From: a bacterium | Lineage (GTDB): Bacteria; Myxococcota_A; UBA9042 | Length of the DNA stretch: 52,294 nt | Reading direction: 5' to 3' | Assembly (NCBI GenBank): GCA_030425545.1 | Contig: JAUIAC010000007.1 | Coordinates: 1-52,294, forward strand | Shown: positions 33,682 through 42,136 of the stretch, piece after piece | Layout of the letters: the number at the start of each line of letters is the position of its first letter | How positions within the stretch are numbered: position 1 is the first letter of the stretch | The notes under the pieces: model-generated | What the model saw: the letters and a program-made list of their open reading frames with translations, nothing else | What the model was told of the DNA's origin: nothing | Databases searched by the model: none | Made by a program: the position numbers and the translations under genes

Positions 33682-36450
33682 ATGCCAGACGACGTCCCAC
33701 CAGGCCCCTTCCCCGGCTCCGCCGCTGCTCCAGCCCGGGCCGCGGGCGACGGTCTAGCCACGCTCTCGGTGGTCATCGACGGCACGCAGGTGCACGCCGC
33801 GCCGGGCGAGACGCTGCTGCAGGCCGCGCGCCGCGCGGGGGTGACCATCCCCACGCTCTGCCACGACGAGCGTCTGGCGCCCACCGGGGCCTGCCGCATG
33901 TGCCTGGTGGAGTCGAGCGACAGCCGCCGCATGGTCCCCGCCTGCCGGCACCCCGTGGCCGAGGGGCTCGAGGTGGTCACCGACAGCGCGCGCGTGCACC
34001 GCCACCGTCAGTCGCTGCTGAGCCTGTACGCGGCCGACGCGCCGGAGGGCGTCAAGCCGGGCACCGAGCTCGACCGCCACATGCGCACCTACGGCCTCGA
34101 GCCCGGCCTGCCGCAGGTGAACGCGCCGCGCGAGGGCCGGCCCGACGACGACAACAAGTACGTCCTCTTCCAGCCGGAGAGCTGCATCCTGTGTGCCCGC
34201 TGCACCCGCTACTGCGACGAGGTCGAGGCGGTCGCGGCGATCACCCTGGCGGAGCGCGGCAGCGCCACGACCATCGCCACCGCGGACAACGTCAGCCTGC
34301 TCGACTCCACCTGCGAGCTCTGCGGCGGCTGCATCGACACCTGCCCCACCGGCGCCCTGGTGGAGCGCAAGGTGGCGCACCGCCAGGACACCTTCCCCTC
34401 GCTCAAGCCGGTGCGCACCACCTGCAACTACTGCGGCGTGGGCTGCCAGTTCGACCTGCAGGTCGATCCCGCGGCCAACCAGGTGGTGCGGGTGACCAGC
34501 CCCGCGCCGGGGACGACCACCAACGACGGCAACCTGTGCGTGAAGGGGCGCTTCGCCTACGGCTTCATCGGCCACCCCGAGCGCCTGACCGAGCCGCTGA
34601 TCCGCGACGCGTCCGGGGAGCTCGTGCCCACCGACTGGGACACAGCGCTCCAGCGGGCAGCCGACCTGCTCACCGGGGTCCGCGACAAGTTCGGCAAGGA
34701 CACGCTGGGGTTCATCTCGTCGTCGCGGTGCACCAACGAAGAGAACTATCTGGTGCAGAAGCTGGCGCGCGCGGCCTTTGGCACGAACAACTGCCATCAA
34801 TGCGCGGCCACATGACACGCTCCCACGGTCGCCGGTCTGGTGACCACCTTTGGCGCAGGCGCCATGACCAACAGCATCGGCGAGATTCGCAACGCCGACT
34901 GCCTCTTCGTCATCGGCTCGAACACCACCGAGGCCCACCCGGTGCTCGCCATGGAGATGAAGCGCGCCGTGCTCCGCGGCGCCAAGCTCATCGTCGCTGA
35001 TCCCCGCCGGATCTGGCTCGCGGGCATGGCCGATCACTACCTGCAGCTCAACCCGGGCACCGACGTGGCGCTGCTCAACGGCATGGCCCACACCATCATC
35101 GCCGAGGGCCTCACCGACCCCGCGTTCATCGCCCAGCACACCGAGGGCTTCGAGGCGGTCAAGGCGCAGGTGGCTCCCTGGACCCCCGAGCGCGCCTCGG
35201 CGGTGTGCGGTGTGCCGGCCGACGACATCCGCGCGGCGGCGCGGCTCTACGCGACCACCTACAAGGCCGGCATCTACTACACGCTCGGCATCACCGAGCA
35301 CACGCACGGCACCGACAACGTCTACGGCCTGAGCAACCTGGTGCTGATGACCGGGCACCTCGGACGTGAGTCGTCGGGCATGAACCCGCTGCGCGGGCAG
35401 AACAACGTGCAGGGGGCCAATGACGCGGGGGCCTCGCCGATCTACTTCCCGGGCTACCAGCGGGTGGTCGACGACGACGCGCGGCGGCGCTTCGAGGCGG
35501 CCTGGGGCGTCGCCCTCGACGACCAGCCCGGCCTCAACCTCAACCAGATGATGAAGGAGATCCGCACCGGCGGCGTGCGTGGGCTCTTCGTGATGGGCGA
35601 GGACATCCTCGTCAGCGAGCCCAACCTCAACGAGCTCGAGAAGGCCATGCCCAACCTCGAGGCCCTCATCGTGCAGGACATCTTCCTCAACCTCACCGCC
35701 CAGCGCGCCGACGTGGTCTTTCCCGCCGCGTGCTTCGCCGAGAAGGACGGCACGTTCACCAACTCCGAGCGGCGGGTCCAGCGCGTGCGCGAGGCCGTCG
35801 CGCCGCCCGGCCAGGCCCGGCCCGACTGGCAGATCCTCGTCGATCTCACGGCGCGGGTGGGCTACACGGGCAACGTGGGCATGACGCCCAGCGACATCTA
35901 CGACGAGATGGCGGGCCTGTGCGACAAGTTCGCCGGCATCTCCTACGCGCGAATCGAGGCCGAGGGTGGGCTGCAGTGGCCGTGCCCGACGCCGGATCAC
36001 CCGGGCACCCGCTTTCTGCATCGGGAGGGCCCGCTGCGGGGCAAGGCGCAGTTCATCCCCGTGGACTTCCGCCCCAGCGTCGAGCTCCCCGACCCGGCGT
36101 GGCCGCTGCTGCTGTGTACGGGGCGCACGCTCTACCACTACAACGCGGCGACGCAGACCCGGCGTGACCAGGGCGTGGTCGACAAGCAGTCCGCGTGCTT
36201 CGTGGAGGTCCACCCAGAGGACGCCTCGCGCCTGGGGCTCGACGACCAGGAGCGGGTCGAGGTGCGGACCCGTCGCGGCGCCATCGAAGCGGCGGTGCGG
36301 CTGACGACGCGGGTGGCGCCGGGGCGCATCTGGCTACCGATGCACTTCGCGGAGGCGCGCGCCAACCTGCTCACGGTCGACGCCGGCGACGGGGTCACCG
36401 GCACCGCGGAGTACAAGGTGTGCGCCGCCCAACTCAACCGGCTCGACTGA
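33682..36450 (+). CDS. Formate dehydrogenase catalytic subunit, selenocysteine-containing (UGA at 34813)
   Basis: Read through one in-frame TGA, this is a single 922-residue protein, formate:NAD+ oxidoreductase alpha subunit of FdsA type. In order: a plant-type [2Fe-2S] domain (Cys60, 71, 74, 88), a NuoG-like segment, two [4Fe-4S] ferredoxin clusters (Cys168/171/174/178 and 211/214/217/221), and the molybdopterin-enzyme [4Fe-4S] cluster (Cys248/251/255/286). The molybdenum bis-MGD domain follows. The TGA encodes residue 378 in CAAT-U-HAPTVAGL, exactly where formate dehydrogenases have Cys or Sec. A SECIS-like hairpin follows it. The conserved Arg of CARxU is Ala here. The ATG at 33682 has GGGAG upstream. 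Automated callers will split it into two genes; no selA, selB, selC or selD lies in the window. Confidence 0.9.
34813..34815 (+). other. In-frame UGA decoded as selenocysteine
   Basis: This TGA is the only stop between 33682 and 36450 in this frame, and protein similarity continues without shift on both sides. It sits at the molybdenum-ligand position of formate dehydrogenases. Confidence 0.88.
34827..34845 (+). promoter_or_regulatory. Bacterial SECIS element
   Basis: Arms GGTCGCC (34827-34833) and GGTGACC (34839-34845) form a 7-bp stem (one G-U pair) capped by the pentaloop GGTCT. The loop begins 19 bases after the UGA. Loop sequence and distance agree with the E. coli fdhF SECIS as I know it, the binding site of SelB. 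Confidence 0.85.
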
Positions 36451-36482
36451 GGGCGCGGGACGGGCGCGCGGCTCAGGGCGCG

Positions 36483-36962
36483 TCAGCGGCGGGGCTCGTC
36501 GCTCGGCTCTTTCGGCTCGGGCCCGTTGGTCTGGGTGACCTTGGTGACCGCGACCGAGGGCGCCTCGGGGCAGGCGACGTCGAACTTCCAGCTGGTCATG
36601 GGTGTGCCGTCGCAGTTGGGCGTGACCCGCACCTCGACGGTGGTGCCCACGCCGGGGCCGTAGGTCAGGTCCACGTCGCGGGTCTCCGCCACGCAGCCGC
36701 TGTCGAAGAGCGCCTTGCCCTCGTAGAAGACCTGCATGCGGTCCTTGGCGGAGCGCGTCTCGTAGCGAAAGTTGAAGGTGCCCTGGGTCGCGCGCAGGTC
36801 GACGAGCAGCGCGCCCGGCACATCGCTGCCGCCCTCGTTGGTGCCCACGCCGCACGTGTCGCTGGTGATGAGATCGCCGTCGCACCCTGCGAGCAGGAGC
36901 GCCGTCGTCAGCAGGGGCGCGAGCAGGCGCGCTGTGCGCGACACGAAGCGGGGGCAGCTCAT
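36483..36962 (-). CDS. Small putative lipoprotein
   Basis: A 159-residue protein with a signal peptide (APLLTTALLLAGC) ending in a lipobox cysteine. The mature part is mostly beta, with six cysteines that could form disulfides, and ends in a hydrophilic Pro/Glu/Arg tail. I do not recognise a family. AGGAG precedes the ATG. It converges on the formate dehydrogenase gene with 32 bases between and lies downstream of the CotH-like gene on the same strand. Confidence 0.65.
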   Translation of the reverse strand: MSCPRFVSRTARLLAPLLTTALLLAGCDGDLITSDTCGVGTNEGGSDVPGALLVDLRATQGTFNFRYETRSAKDRMQVFYEGKALFDSGCVAETRDVDLTYGPGVGTTVEVRVTPNCDGTPMTSWKFDVACPEAPSVAVTKVTQTNGPEPKEPSDEPRR

Positions 36963-37203
36963 CGTCGGCTCCTCTGGGGCTCAGGCGTCCCACAGCTGGC
37001 GGGAGGTCCGGCGGGCACAGGGCGCGGCGGCCCGGAGGTCGCACGACGCCCCGAAGGTCGTATGAGGCCCATGGGTCGCTGCGACCGTCGACGCGCCCTC
37101 TGCAGGACTGTGCGCGCCCCGCGTCGAAGATGACAAGGGAAATCGCGGTGGGTCCGCGCTGCGCCCCACCACGGCGAGCGCACCGCAGGGCCGCCGCCGC
37201 GCG
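36963..37203. other. Intergenic region between CotH-like gene and small lipoprotein gene
   Basis: About 240 bases. A hairpin GGTGGG...CCCACC near 37148-37172 could end transcription of the CotH-like gene on the minus strand, but there is no good U-tract. I see no other feature. Confidence 0.3.
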
Positions 37204-38667
37204 CTACAAGCCGAAGACGAAGCCGGCCAACACGTGCAGCCCGGTCTGCGGATCGGTGATGAAGCCGCCGGGGAGCGAGGTACAGCTCGGCTGCGTCGCG
37301 CTCCCCGGCGCCAGCCCCACGTCGGCCATGCGCTCCACCTGCGCGCGGCGCCCCTTGATCCAGGTGCGCACCGCGTCGAGGTGGTCGTCGTAGTCGGGAT
37401 CGTCCTGCGCCGTGCGGACCTGCTTGGCGAAGCGCTCGGCCTGGGCGAGCAGCGCGTCTTCGTCCCAGGCGATGGTCAGCAAGCGTTGCAGCTCCGCGCT
37501 CAGGCGCTCCCGCATCTGTGGCAGGTGGCTGAGGCGCCGCGTGAGCTCGCCGAAGGTGTAGGGCGTCAGGTCCGTGTCGTCCGGGATGGCGCCGAAGACG
37601 CTGTCGGCGCCCCAGGGCACGAACACGGCGCGGCCCCCGTCGTTGGGGTCGAAGTAGACAAAGAAGTTGTTGCGGTTGGCGGCGTAGCCGTCGCGGTGCG
37701 AGACGAGCACCTCCAGCGCCCAGAAGGTCACGAAACGGTCGACGTTGAGCACCGGCGCGAGCGCGTCGAGCAAGGTCTCGTCGGGGGCCTGCAGCGCCAC
37801 GGACAGGGCGAGCAGCGGGCCGCCGGACGGGTCGGTGTCGCTGGTCTTCGGGTCCCATCGGCCCAGGCCGCCGTCGGCGAAGGGCAGGCTGAAGTCCGGG
37901 GTGAAGTCGCAGAGCGCGCCCTCGTAGAGCGAGCCGAGGCGAGCGCCCGGCGGCTTGCCGAACTCCCGTTGGAGAAAGCGCTTCTTCACCGCCTCGACGT
38001 GGGTGTACGCCCCGAGCGGCACGCCGCCGCGCACGACGCTGGCCAGGTTGCAGCGCGGCGCCGGGTGACCCGCGGCGCGAAACACCGCGTAGGCCAGACA
38101 CGCGCGGACATGACTCGGGTCCTGGTTGTTGTTGTTGAGCGTGATCCGCTCGGTGTCGCCGAGGCGCTGGCCGGGCACGTTGCGGTCCAGCTTGAGCTTC
38201 AGCGAGGGCTTGCGCAGCCCCTGCCCCTGCACGGAGCCCAGCAGGCCCTTCTTGCGCACGCCCACGCGCGCGAGCTGGGCGCCTCCGACGCGCAGGCCGG
38301 TCTCGAACCAGGTGAACCCAGCGGGGTAGGGGGCGACGCAGCCCTCGGAGAAGTGGGCGACCAGCGCGTCCTGGGCCCCCTCGGGGGCGGTGCCGAAGCG
38401 GTTCTGCACGCGCAGCGCGTCGAAGTCGGCGTCGGCGAGATCGAGGTGGACGCAGAGCAGCGTCGTCGGGTCGAAGGACACGTCGGTGGTCGTGGCGCTC
38501 GCGCTCAGAGGCAGGGCGGTGCAGGGCAGCGCGGGCGGCGGCAGCTGCTCCGGTGGCGTGGCGTCGCAGGACGTGAGCGCCGCCGCCGCGAGCAGCGCGG
38601 CCAGCCACGCCGCCGCAGGACGGCAGGCGCGTGGGCGAGCGTGGCGCTCCGCGGGGCTACCAACCAT
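37204..38667 (-). CDS. CotH-kinase-family lipoprotein
   Basis: A lipoprotein signal (AAALTSC) precedes a CotH-like domain. It includes an early GLRVGGAQLARVGVRKKGLLGS segment (R-K-G, as in the nucleotide-binding region), KPSLKLKLDRN, ITLNNNNQDPSHVRACLAYAVFRAAG and NRNNFFVYFDP followed by VFVPWGADSVFG (the WD-like metal motif). CotH proteins are atypical protein kinases first described from spore coats and also found in other bacteria. Here the protein is probably envelope-anchored. The ATG at 38667 overlaps the upstream gene by 11 bases; a TTG at 38673 is an alternative. It is the last gene of a glycan-type operon. Confidence 0.82.
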   Translation of the reverse strand: MVGSPAERHARPRACRPAAAWLAALLAAAALTSCDATPPEQLPPPALPCTALPLSASATTTDVSFDPTTLLCVHLDLADADFDALRVQNRFGTAPEGAQDALVAHFSEGCVAPYPAGFTWFETGLRVGGAQLARVGVRKKGLLGSVQGQGLRKPSLKLKLDRNVPGQRLGDTERITLNNNNQDPSHVRACLAYAVFRAAGHPAPRCNLASVVRGGVPLGAYTHVEAVKKRFLQREFGKPPGARLGSLYEGALCDFTPDFSLPFADGGLGRWDPKTSDTDPSGGPLLALSVALQAPDETLLDALAPVLNVDRFVTFWALEVLVSHRDGYAANRNNFFVYFDPNDGGRAVFVPWGADSVFGAIPDDTDLTPYTFGELTRRLSHLPQMRERLSAELQRLLTIAWDEDALLAQAERFAKQVRTAQDDPDYDDHLDAVRTWIKGRRAQVERMADVGLAPGSATQPSCTSLPGGFITDPQTGLHVLAGFVFGL

Positions 38668-39355
38668 AGCCAACGCTCGCGTTGAAGAGGGGCTTGAGGC
38701 CGCCGACGGTCTCCGTGGGGCGGGGGCCGCCGCGGCCGATCAGCCCTGTGTAGGCGAGGCCGGCGCCGACCTCGACCACCACGTGCGTCCAGCGCCAGGT
38801 GTAGCCCGCCTCGACGCCCGCGCCGAGCACGGGGGACGACGCCAGCGAGGTGCCGAGCGGGTTCCGGGACCACGCCCAGCCGAACACACCCAAGGGCAGC
38901 ACGTACCAGCCGGCGATGTCGTAGAGCGGGCCGTGGGGCCGCGAGAGGGCGAGGCGTGGCCCGAACTTCACCCCGAGCGTCCTGTAGGCGTAGAGCAGGT
39001 GCGCCTGGCCATAGGCCACCGTCAGCGTCGCTGCCACCCGCTCGGTGACCCGCCGGTAGCCGCGCACCGTGACGACGACGGACTTGAGCCCCACGGCGCT
39101 GCCCACGACGCCCACCGCGGGGCCGAGCGGCGCGGCGAGCACGGCGTAGCGCAGGGGCGTGTAGAGCGGCTTGGCGTCCGCCGGGGCCGGGCCGTCGGCG
39201 CTGCGCTCGCCTGGCGCGGGCGTGCGGGGCGCGGTGACGGCAGGGACGGGGCGCTTCCACTCCACAGCGCCGGCGGGGCCGCTGACCCATAGCGCCAGGG
39301 CGAGCGCGCAGCCCGCCGCCCGCGTCGCGCGTCGGCGGCCGGCCGGCCCGGTCAT
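38657..39355 (-). CDS. Putative outer-membrane beta-barrel protein
   Basis: The 232-residue protein has a signal peptide (GCALALALWVSGPAGA, cleavage near VEW) and alternating hydrophobic segments such as SVVVTVRGYRR, ERVAATLTVAYGQ, HVVVEVGAGLAYTGL. It ends FNASVGYGW, an aromatic C-terminus as in outer-membrane barrels. The ATG at 39355 overlaps the LmbE-like stop by four bases (ATGA). It belongs to the same operon as the glycosyltransferase, epimerase, deacetylase and CotH-like genes. No specific family is recognised. Confidence 0.7.
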   Translation of the reverse strand: MTGPAGRRRATRAAGCALALALWVSGPAGAVEWKRPVPAVTAPRTPAPGERSADGPAPADAKPLYTPLRYAVLAAPLGPAVGVVGSAVGLKSVVVTVRGYRRVTERVAATLTVAYGQAHLLYAYRTLGVKFGPRLALSRPHGPLYDIAGWYVLPLGVFGWAWSRNPLGTSLASSPVLGAGVEAGYTWRWTHVVVEVGAGLAYTGLIGRGGPRPTETVGGLKPLFNASVGYGW

Positions 39356-40050
39356 GGCGCGACGACGACGCGGCTCAGCACCGCGAAGGCCTCGGCGAAG
39401 GGCGCCCGCACCTGAGCCCCCCGCGCGGCGGCCAGGCCGCGCAGCCCGGCCGCGTCGAAGTAGGGGCGGCCGCCGAAGCGCTGCGAGTCGTAGCGCTGCA
39501 CCAGCGCCACCTTGGCGGCGACGTCGGCCTCGCTGAGCGGGACGTAGACCTGCGCGCGAAAGTCGCCGAGGTCGTTGGCGGGGAACTCGCCGCCGAGCGC
39601 CGACCCGTGGCCCTTGAACACCCGCGCGACCTCGGTCGCCACCTGTTGGTGGTCCTGGTTGGTGTCCGTCAGCGGGTGGGTCACCACCGCGTCGTAGCGG
39701 GCGCGCAGGGACTCCAGGGCTGCGTAGAGGCCGGCGCGCTCGGACTGAAAGTGACCCTGGCAGGCGGGGAGCCAGCGGCTGTGGGCCGGCGCGTCGCCGC
39801 CCGGGCTGTGGTCGACCAGGGCGCAGGTCGCGCGGCCCCGGAGCCACCCGACGTTGGCGCGCCACTCGGCCTGGGCCTGCCGCGCGGCGGCGGGCGACAC
39901 CACCCCACCGTGGTCGCTGAACACCAGCAGACCGACCGACGCGTCTCGGCCCGCGTCGCGCGTCGCCAGGGCGTGCAGGGTGCCCCCCGCCAGCAGCTCG
40001 ATGTCGTCACAGTGAGCGCCCACGAAGAGCACCCGGGCGGGCCACTTCAT
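39352..40050 (-). CDS. PIG-L / LmbE-family deacetylase
   Basis: The 232-residue protein has the family metal motif as AHCDDIE (usually AHPDDE) and a later HPLTDTNQDHQ supplying the third ligand and catalytic His. Members remove acetyl groups from N-acetylglucosamine-containing substrates, for example in lipid intermediates or small thiols. Its start overlaps the epimerase gene by four bases and its stop overlaps the beta-barrel gene by four bases. Operon context suggests deacetylation of a surface glycan or its lipid-linked precursor; that is an inference. Confidence 0.85.
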   Translation of the reverse strand: MKWPARVLFVGAHCDDIELLAGGTLHALATRDAGRDASVGLLVFSDHGGVVSPAAARQAQAEWRANVGWLRGRATCALVDHSPGGDAPAHSRWLPACQGHFQSERAGLYAALESLRARYDAVVTHPLTDTNQDHQQVATEVARVFKGHGSALGGEFPANDLGDFRAQVYVPLSEADVAAKVALVQRYDSQRFGGRPYFDAAGLRGLAAARGAQVRAPFAEAFAVLSRVVVAP

Positions 40051-41093
40051 CCCTGCTGCCCGGGCGGGGGCGTCGCGCTGGACCGCGCCTTGACCAGCGA
40101 CAGCGGCGGCCGCGCCACCAGGCCCGACCGGTGCAGCCACGCGGCCGTGTGCTGCAGCCCCTCGTCGAGGGCCGTCCGCGGCCAGTCGCCAAAACGGCGC
40201 CGCAGCGCGGTGACGTCCGCCTGCCGCCGGAGCACCTCGTCCCACGCGCGGCGCGGCGCCCGGCGCACCCGCGTCTGCGGGAGCCCGTAGAGCTTGAGCA
40301 GCCGCTCGATCAACGTGGCGATGGGCGTCTCGACCCCGGTCCCCACGTTGAGCACCAGCCCCTCGGCCCGCTCTGGCTGGAGAAAGGGCGGCAGGATGTC
40401 GGTGACATAGCTGAAGTCCCGGGTCGCCCCCTCGCCCAGCAGCGTCACCTGCCCCTCGCCCTCCAGCGCCTTGCACATGTTGGGGATGGCGTTGCGATAG
40501 CGCCCCGGCGAGTCGCCCGGCCCGTAGACGTTGAAGAGGCGAAAGATGGCGTAGGGCACGCCCGACTGCCGCACCATGCGCTCCCCTTCGAGCTTGTTGG
40601 TGGCGTAGGCCGTCTGGGGCAGCAGCGGGCCGTCCTCGCGCATGGGTCTCGGTGCCGCGCCGTAGCTCGACGAGGAGCCGGTGTAGACCAGCAGCCCGCA
40701 GCCGCGCTCCTTGGCGAAGGTCGCGACGTGGGCCGTGCCCTGGGCGTTGGCCCGCAGGTCGAGCAGCGGGTGCTCGACCGAGAGCTCGTTCGCGAAGGAG
40801 GCGGCCAGGTGGTAGACGCGGCGATAGGGGCCGGCGGGCAGGCGAACCAGATCTTCAGGGCAGCGGATGTCGGCGTGGAAGAAGCGCACCCGGCCGCTGT
40901 CGATGAGGTCCTGGATCAGCCAAGGGCTGTAGGTGGCGCACAGGTTGTCGGCCACCAGGAGCGGCCGGTCGCTCTCTCCGGCCAGCGCGCGCACCAGGTT
41001 GGAGCCGATGAAGCCCGCGCCGCCGATGACGAGATCGGCGCCGACCTGGGCGGTGGGCGACGGGGGGGGCTGGGTCGGGGGCGGGCCGTGCAC
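40047..41093 (-). CDS. NAD-dependent nucleotide-sugar epimerase/dehydratase (extended SDR)
   Basis: The 348-residue product has a Pro-rich N-terminus, Rossmann motif GGAGFIGSN, the substrate/catalytic TGSSSSYG segment and YxxxK as YATNKLEGE. NVYGPGDSPGRYRNAIP is typical of UDP-glucose 4-epimerase-like and dTDP-glucose dehydratase-like enzymes. Precise sugar specificity cannot be read from the sequence. The assigned start is GTG nine bases after the glycosyltransferase stop. It probably makes the activated sugar used by the operon. Confidence 0.88.
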   Translation of the reverse strand: MHGPPPTQPPPSPTAQVGADLVIGGAGFIGSNLVRALAGESDRPLLVADNLCATYSPWLIQDLIDSGRVRFFHADIRCPEDLVRLPAGPYRRVYHLAASFANELSVEHPLLDLRANAQGTAHVATFAKERGCGLLVYTGSSSSYGAAPRPMREDGPLLPQTAYATNKLEGERMVRQSGVPYAIFRLFNVYGPGDSPGRYRNAIPNMCKALEGEGQVTLLGEGATRDFSYVTDILPPFLQPERAEGLVLNVGTGVETPIATLIERLLKLYGLPQTRVRRAPRRAWDEVLRRQADVTALRRRFGDWPRTALDEGLQHTAAWLHRSGLVARPPLSLVKARSSATPPPGQQG

Positions 41094-41102
41094 CGCGCCA
41101 GT

Positions 41103-41855
41103 CTACTGACGGGCACCACGCGGGACAACGGACGCCAGCTTCCAGCGCAGCATCTGCGCCAGCATGAGGCTGCCGTCGCGAACGGAGCCGAGGTCGCTCG
41201 AGCCGTGCGCGCGAGGGCTGCGCCGCACGGGGACCTCGACGACGCCGACGCCTCGGCTCACCAGCGCGAGCAGCATGTCGATCTCGATGTCGTAGCGGTT
41301 GGCGGAGAGGACGCAGCCCGCCAGCGCGTCGCGGCGAAAGGCGCGAAAACCGGCGAAAGGATCGGTGATGTCGATGCCCCAGAGCCGGTTGAGCACGGTC
41401 CGCAGGGCGAGGCTCCCCGCGTGGTTGACGCGGCTGATCGCGCCGGGGTCGAAGCGCCCGATGAAGCGCGAGCCGATGACCAGGCCGACGTCCTCGTCCA
41501 GGGCTGCGAGCAGGTCCGGGATCTCCTCCGGGTGATCCTGGCCGTCGGCGTCGAGGAAGATGACGATCTCGCCGCGCGCGCGCTCGAGCCCGGCGCGAAT
41601 CGCGACCCCCTTGCCGCGGTTGGGGCACAGGCGCACCACCTCCGCGCCCGCCAGGGTCGCCACGCGGCCGGTGTCGTCGGTGGAGCCGTCGTCGACCACG
41701 AGCACCTGGCACAAGCCCGGCGTCGCGCTTCGGCAGCGCTCGATCACCGCCGCGAGCGTCGGCGCCTCGTTGTGGGCCGGCAGGACGACGGTCACGGTGG
41801 CTGGCGCGGCGCCGCGTGCAGGGCGTGGGGCGGCGGGCTGGGCGGCGTAGGGCAT
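41103..41855 (-). CDS. Family 2 glycosyltransferase (dolichyl/polyprenyl-phosphate type)
   Basis: A 250-residue GT2 enzyme. The N-terminal nucleotide-sugar fold has VTVVLPAHNE, VLVVDDGSTDDT, NRGKGVAIRAGL and FLDADGQDHPEEIPDLL. NRLWGIDITDPFAGFRAFRR is typical of polyprenyl-phosphate mannosyl/glucosyltransferases (DPM1-like). It has no C-terminal membrane domain. It is the first gene of the minus-strand run toward the CotH-like gene and probably transfers a sugar to a lipid carrier at the inner membrane. Confidence 0.9.
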   Translation of the reverse strand: MPYAAQPAAPRPARGAAPATVTVVLPAHNEAPTLAAVIERCRSATPGLCQVLVVDDGSTDDTGRVATLAGAEVVRLCPNRGKGVAIRAGLERARGEIVIFLDADGQDHPEEIPDLLAALDEDVGLVIGSRFIGRFDPGAISRVNHAGSLALRTVLNRLWGIDITDPFAGFRAFRRDALAGCVLSANRYDIEIDMLLALVSRGVGVVEVPVRRSPRAHGSSDLGSVRDGSLMLAQMLRWKLASVVPRGARQ

Positions 41856-42136
41856 GGCGTGTCGGCGGTGTGGGGCGTCGCTGGGCAGCGGTGAGGGCGC
41901 GCTCGTGGCGTAGGCGGGACTGCGCGCGGGTGGCGCAGCTGTGGGGCGTCGCGGAGCCTACCGACTCAGCCCCGCGTCGGCCAACAGGGCGCCGCCGCGG
42001 GGCGTCTTGGCCGCGGCGCGCCGCAGCGGTGCCTGCCCGCCAGCATGAAAAAACGTGGACTGCGCCGGTCTGCCCTTGCTTTTGGAGGGCCCCGCCTCAA
42101 GGCTGCGCCCGATCTCCAACCCCAGAGGACGACCCC
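41856..42136. other. Divergent intergenic region, GT2 gene / copper-haem lipoprotein gene
   Basis: These 281 bases must hold both promoters. A short A/T patch (GCATGAAAAAACG) precedes a sequence slightly like a sigma-54 promoter but with wrong spacing. No gene or convincing promoter is identified. Confidence 0.3.

Noticed and set aside
34816..36450. Formate dehydrogenase split by a nonsense mutation (pseudogene)
   Set aside because: The only stop is at the catalytic Cys/Sec codon and is followed by a SECIS-like hairpin; both halves keep all cluster ligands and normal codon use.
42067..42080. Sigma-54-like promoter before the copper-haem lipoprotein gene
   Set aside because: GG and GC elements are nine bases apart instead of ten, and the -24 part lacks TGGCAC, so it fails the consensus.
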